From JACKOF01 sp041571855 (GTDB lineage: Bacteria; Pseudomonadota; Gammaproteobacteria; Pseudomonadales; Porticoccaceae): DNA of 7,831 bases. The position numbers and the translations under genes are program-made. Location of the stretch: NCBI GenBank assembly GCA_041571855.1, contig JBFFTH010000095.1:1-7831 (forward strand), given 5' to 3'. The stretch's first letter is position 1, and the number at the start of each line of letters is the position of its first letter. This document shows, piece by piece, positions 5,740 through 7,831 of this stretch. The notes under the pieces were generated by a model that was given only the letters and a program-made list of their open reading frames with translations, did no database searches and was not told where the DNA came from.

Positions 5740-5748
5740 AGCTAGAAT
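5721..5748 (+). promoter_or_regulatory. Promoter candidate for the acetyl-CoA hydrolase/transferase gene
   Basis: TTGCGA (5721-5726), a 16-nt spacer and TAGAAT (5743-5748) on the + strand. The -10 matches consensus at 5 of 6 positions and the -35 at 4 of 6. The start would be near 5755, giving a leader of about 75 nt before ATG 5830. It shares bases with the minus-strand promoter of the SnoaL-like gene, so polymerase should occupy only one at a time. Confidence 0.45.
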
Positions 5749-5757
5749 GTGGAGGGG

Positions 5758-5767
5758 TTGTCGACAA
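5758..5767. promoter_or_regulatory. Perfect palindrome TTGTCGACAA at the predicted + transcription start
   Basis: A 10-bp perfect palindrome, extended by GG/CC pairs outside one mismatch (5755-5770), sits just after the predicted start of the acyl-CoA gene. This is a typical position for a repressor operator. The same TTGTCGACAAGC 12-mer occurs again at 5565-5576 inside the SnoaL-like gene. No regulator gene is present in the window, so the binding protein is unknown. Confidence 0.3.
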
Positions 5768-5829
5768 GCCATCATTCGTTAAAAACAAGCCACTTCACTG
5801 TGCGGCAAAAGGTAATGGAGCATAAATAA

Positions 5830-7831
5830 ATGAGCAGTACATTCTATGACGATGTCCAGCAACTCGTTCAGGACCTGCTGGACAGGGTGGGCAAAAAGAT
5901 CGTCTTCGGCTCTGGTTTTGGCCGGCCCATCCATATCCTGAATGAGCTCTATCGGCGCGCGGTAGAGGACCCCTCCATTGACCTGACCATTATTACCGGC
6001 CTCATGGTGGAGCGCCCCAAAGGCAGCAGCGAACTGGAATCGCGGTTTATCGACCCCTTTGTGGAGAGAGTATTCGGCTCTCTTCCTGACCTCGCATTCC
6101 TCAAACCCTACAAAAAAGGCACGCTGCCGGACAACATTAAGGTGCTGGAAATTTTCATCACTGCTGGCTCGGCCCTCAACAGCCCCTATGCCCAACAACA
6201 CTACATCTACAGCAATTTCACCTTCTGGTTCCGGGACATGGTGTCCAACGGTTGCAACGTGTTCGGCCACGAACTCACCCACCGGGATATCGATGGCCAG
6301 CGCCACTATTCCATGAGTTCCGAGGCCTTTGTCCGGGATGGCCTCCTGCGACTGCAGGCAGAGCGGGAAAAGGGCAAAGAGGTTGCCATCGTTGGCCAGG
6401 TCAACCAGACCATGCCCTTTATGTACAACGATGCCCTGGTGGGAGAGAGCGTCTATGATTTCATCCTTGACAACCGTGAGTACGATCACACCCTGCTGGG
6501 CGTTCCAACCCAGGCTGTGGAGACCGCGGACTACATGATCGGGCTTCACGCCAGCAGCCTGATACCCGATGCCGGTACCCTGCAAATCGGCATCGGCTCA
6601 CTGGGGGATGCCATCACCTACGGACTGATCCTGCGTCACAGGCACAATGAAGAATATCTCTCTGCCCTCGACACGCTGGGCACCCTGGCAAATAACGGTG
6701 CGCTGGTCGACGAAATCGGTGGAACGTCTCCCTTTGAAAAAGGCATCTACGGCTCAACAGAGATGTTTGCAGATGGCTTCCGCCACCTGTTTGACGCCGG
6801 CATCCTGACCCGGGAAGTCCACGACGATGTCATCCTGCAAAAACTGCTCAACGAAGATAAAGTCAGTGCCGATATCAATATGGCTGCACTGGATGAACTG
6901 GTTGCTGCCGGAGCCATCAGCACAGAACTCACCGGAGAGGATGTCGACTACCTGAAGAAATTCGGTTTCTTCAGGGACGATATCAGCCTTGAAGGCGAAC
7001 TGCTTTGCACAGCTGACGGCAATAAACTTGAAGCCAGCCTGGCCAGCCAGGCCGCCCGTCGCGATATCGAAAAACACTGCCTGGGCGACAAACTGGCACC
7101 GGGTATTGTCCTGCATGCGGGTTTTTTCCTCGGTCCACAGGCCATGTATGAAGCCTTGCGCACCATGCCGGAAGCGGATCTGAAAAAAATCTCCATGATC
7201 AATATCTCCTACGTTAACCAGCTTTACGGTTGCGAGGAAATTGGTCGCGCCCAGCGGCAAAAGGCCCGTTTCATGAATACCACGATCATGTCGACGCTCT
7301 TGGGGGCCGCATGCTCAGACGGGCTCGATGACGGGCGCAAGATTTCCGGTGTCGGTGGCCAGTACAACTTTGTCGCCATGGCACACGCCCTCGATGATGG
7401 GCGTTCAGTCCTGATGTGTCGCAGCACCCGCAGCAAGGGCGGCAAAGTCACCTCCAATATCGTCTGGAACTACGGCCATATCACCATCCCGGCCCATATG
7501 CGCGATATTCTCGTCACCGAATACGGCATTGCCGATATCAGGGGCAAGATGGAAAAGGATGTGATCGCCGGCATACTCAATATCACCGACTCCCGTTTTC
7601 AGGATGAACTGCTCGAACAGGCGAAAGAGGCCGGGAAGATTCCCCTGGACTATGAAATCCCGGCTGAATACCGCAACAACACGCCGCAACGACTGGAACG
7701 TCTCGCCGGCGAGATGCGTAAAAAAGGGTTACTGCCCAAGTTCCCCTTTGGTACCGACTTCACACGGGAAGAACTGGTGCTTGCTGGCGTGCTGCAAAAG
7801 CTGAAGAAAAATCTGGCCTCCAAAACAGAGA
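5830..7831 (+). CDS. Acetyl-CoA hydrolase/transferase family protein, long form (3'-truncated)
   Basis: At least 667 aa, still open at the window end. COG0427-type enzyme that transfers CoA between carboxylates, or hydrolyses acyl-CoA, via a glutamyl-CoA intermediate; cytoplasmic. ATG 5830 has GGAG 9 nt upstream. Visible elements: KKIVFGSGFGRP (about 24-35); the Gly-rich TLQIGIGSLGDAI (250-262); DEIGG followed by GIYGSTEMFADG, where E311 aligns with the catalytic Glu of the family (GIH-S/T-EMF); SGVGGQYNF (506-514), part of the CoA-binding oxyanion region; and VTEYGIADIRGK (562-573), the C-terminal domain signature. The distance from E311 to SGVGGQ is about 195 residues, roughly 90 more than I recall for 430-510-aa members, so this is the long subgroup with an insertion and an N-terminal extension. 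Transcribed divergently from the SnoaL-like gene. Substrate (acetate, succinate or another acid) is not determined. Confidence 0.92.
   Translation, partial: MSSTFYDDVQQLVQDLLDRVGKKIVFGSGFGRPIHILNELYRRAVEDPSIDLTIITGLMVERPKGSSELESRFIDPFVERVFGSLPDLAFLKPYKKGTLPDNIKVLEIFITAGSALNSPYAQQHYIYSNFTFWFRDMVSNGCNVFGHELTHRDIDGQRHYSMSSEAFVRDGLLRLQAEREKGKEVAIVGQVNQTMPFMYNDALVGESVYDFILDNREYDHTLLGVPTQAVETADYMIGLHASSLIPDAGTLQIGIGSLGDAITYGLILRHRHNEEYLSALDTLGTLANNGALVDEIGGTSPFEKGIYGSTEMFADGFRHLFDAGILTREVHDDVILQKLLNEDKVSADINMAALDELVAAGAISTELTGEDVDYLKKFGFFRDDISLEGELLCTADGNKLEASLASQAARRDIEKHCLGDKLAPGIVLHAGFFLGPQAMYEALRTMPEADLKKISMINISYVNQLYGCEEIGRAQRQKARFMNTTIMSTLLGAACSDGLDDGRKISGVGGQYNFVAMAHALDDGRSVLMCRSTRSKGGKVTSNIVWNYGHITIPAHMRDILVTEYGIADIRGKMEKDVIAGILNITDSRFQDELLEQAKEAGKIPLDYEIPAEYRNNTPQRLERLAGEMRKKGLLPKFPFGTDFTREELVLAGVLQKLKKNLASKTE

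Noticed and set aside
5779..6585. 268-aa open frame on the minus strand
   Set aside because: Antisense to the N-terminal half of the acetyl-CoA hydrolase/transferase, whose motifs are clear on the + strand.
1..7831. Toxin-antitoxin, CRISPR, phage-defence or transposon signatures
   Set aside because: No array repeats, transposase, terminal inverted repeats, tRNA-like sequence or defence-type domains were seen on either strand.

Overview
The window looks like chromosome from a gammaproteobacterium, quite possibly a marine or aquatic heterotroph. This rests on the overall style of the proteins (a YrbG-like CaCA exchanger, an SM-20/PPHD-like dioxygenase, a long COG0427 acyl-CoA hydrolase/transferase), moderately GC-rich coding sequence, and ordinary AGGA/GGAG ribosome binding sites. 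No genus can be named from the sequence alone. I saw no insertion sequence, CRISPR array, tRNA or rRNA. No gene-free stretch exceeds about 280 bases.

Layout, left to right. (1) The C-terminal part of a CaCA-family cation antiporter on the + strand, cut by the window start. (2) A short convergent gap with a terminator hairpin serving the minus strand. (3) Six minus-strand genes, in transcription order from high to low coordinates: a SnoaL-like/ester-cyclase protein; then, after a 279-bp gap with its own promoter candidate, a RimK-type ATP-grasp ligase with an N-terminal extension domain, a RimI-like GNAT acetyltransferase and a 2-oxoglutarate/Fe(II) dioxygenase; then an iron-sulfur-type uracil-DNA-glycosylase-superfamily protein; and last a secreted protein of unknown function built from two copies of one domain. 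(4) A divergent intergenic region with overlapping back-to-back promoter candidates and a perfect 10-bp palindrome. (5) A long acetyl-CoA hydrolase/transferase on the + strand, running off the window end.

The most interesting unit is the ATP-grasp / GNAT / 2OG-dioxygenase trio at 2315-4933. Stop and start codons are 1 nt apart at one junction and overlap by 7 nt at the other, and each downstream gene has its own strong Shine-Dalgarno sequence, so the three are very probably co-translated. Each enzyme resembles a class that modifies proteins of the translation apparatus or makes peptide-like metabolites: RimK (glutamate ligation), RimI (N-acetylation) and PPHD (EF-Tu prolyl hydroxylation). Together they could form a small peptide- or protein-modification pathway. 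The substrate cannot be read from the sequence. The UDG-like gene and the secreted tandem-domain gene follow on the same strand with no clear terminator between them, but they may simply be read-through neighbours.
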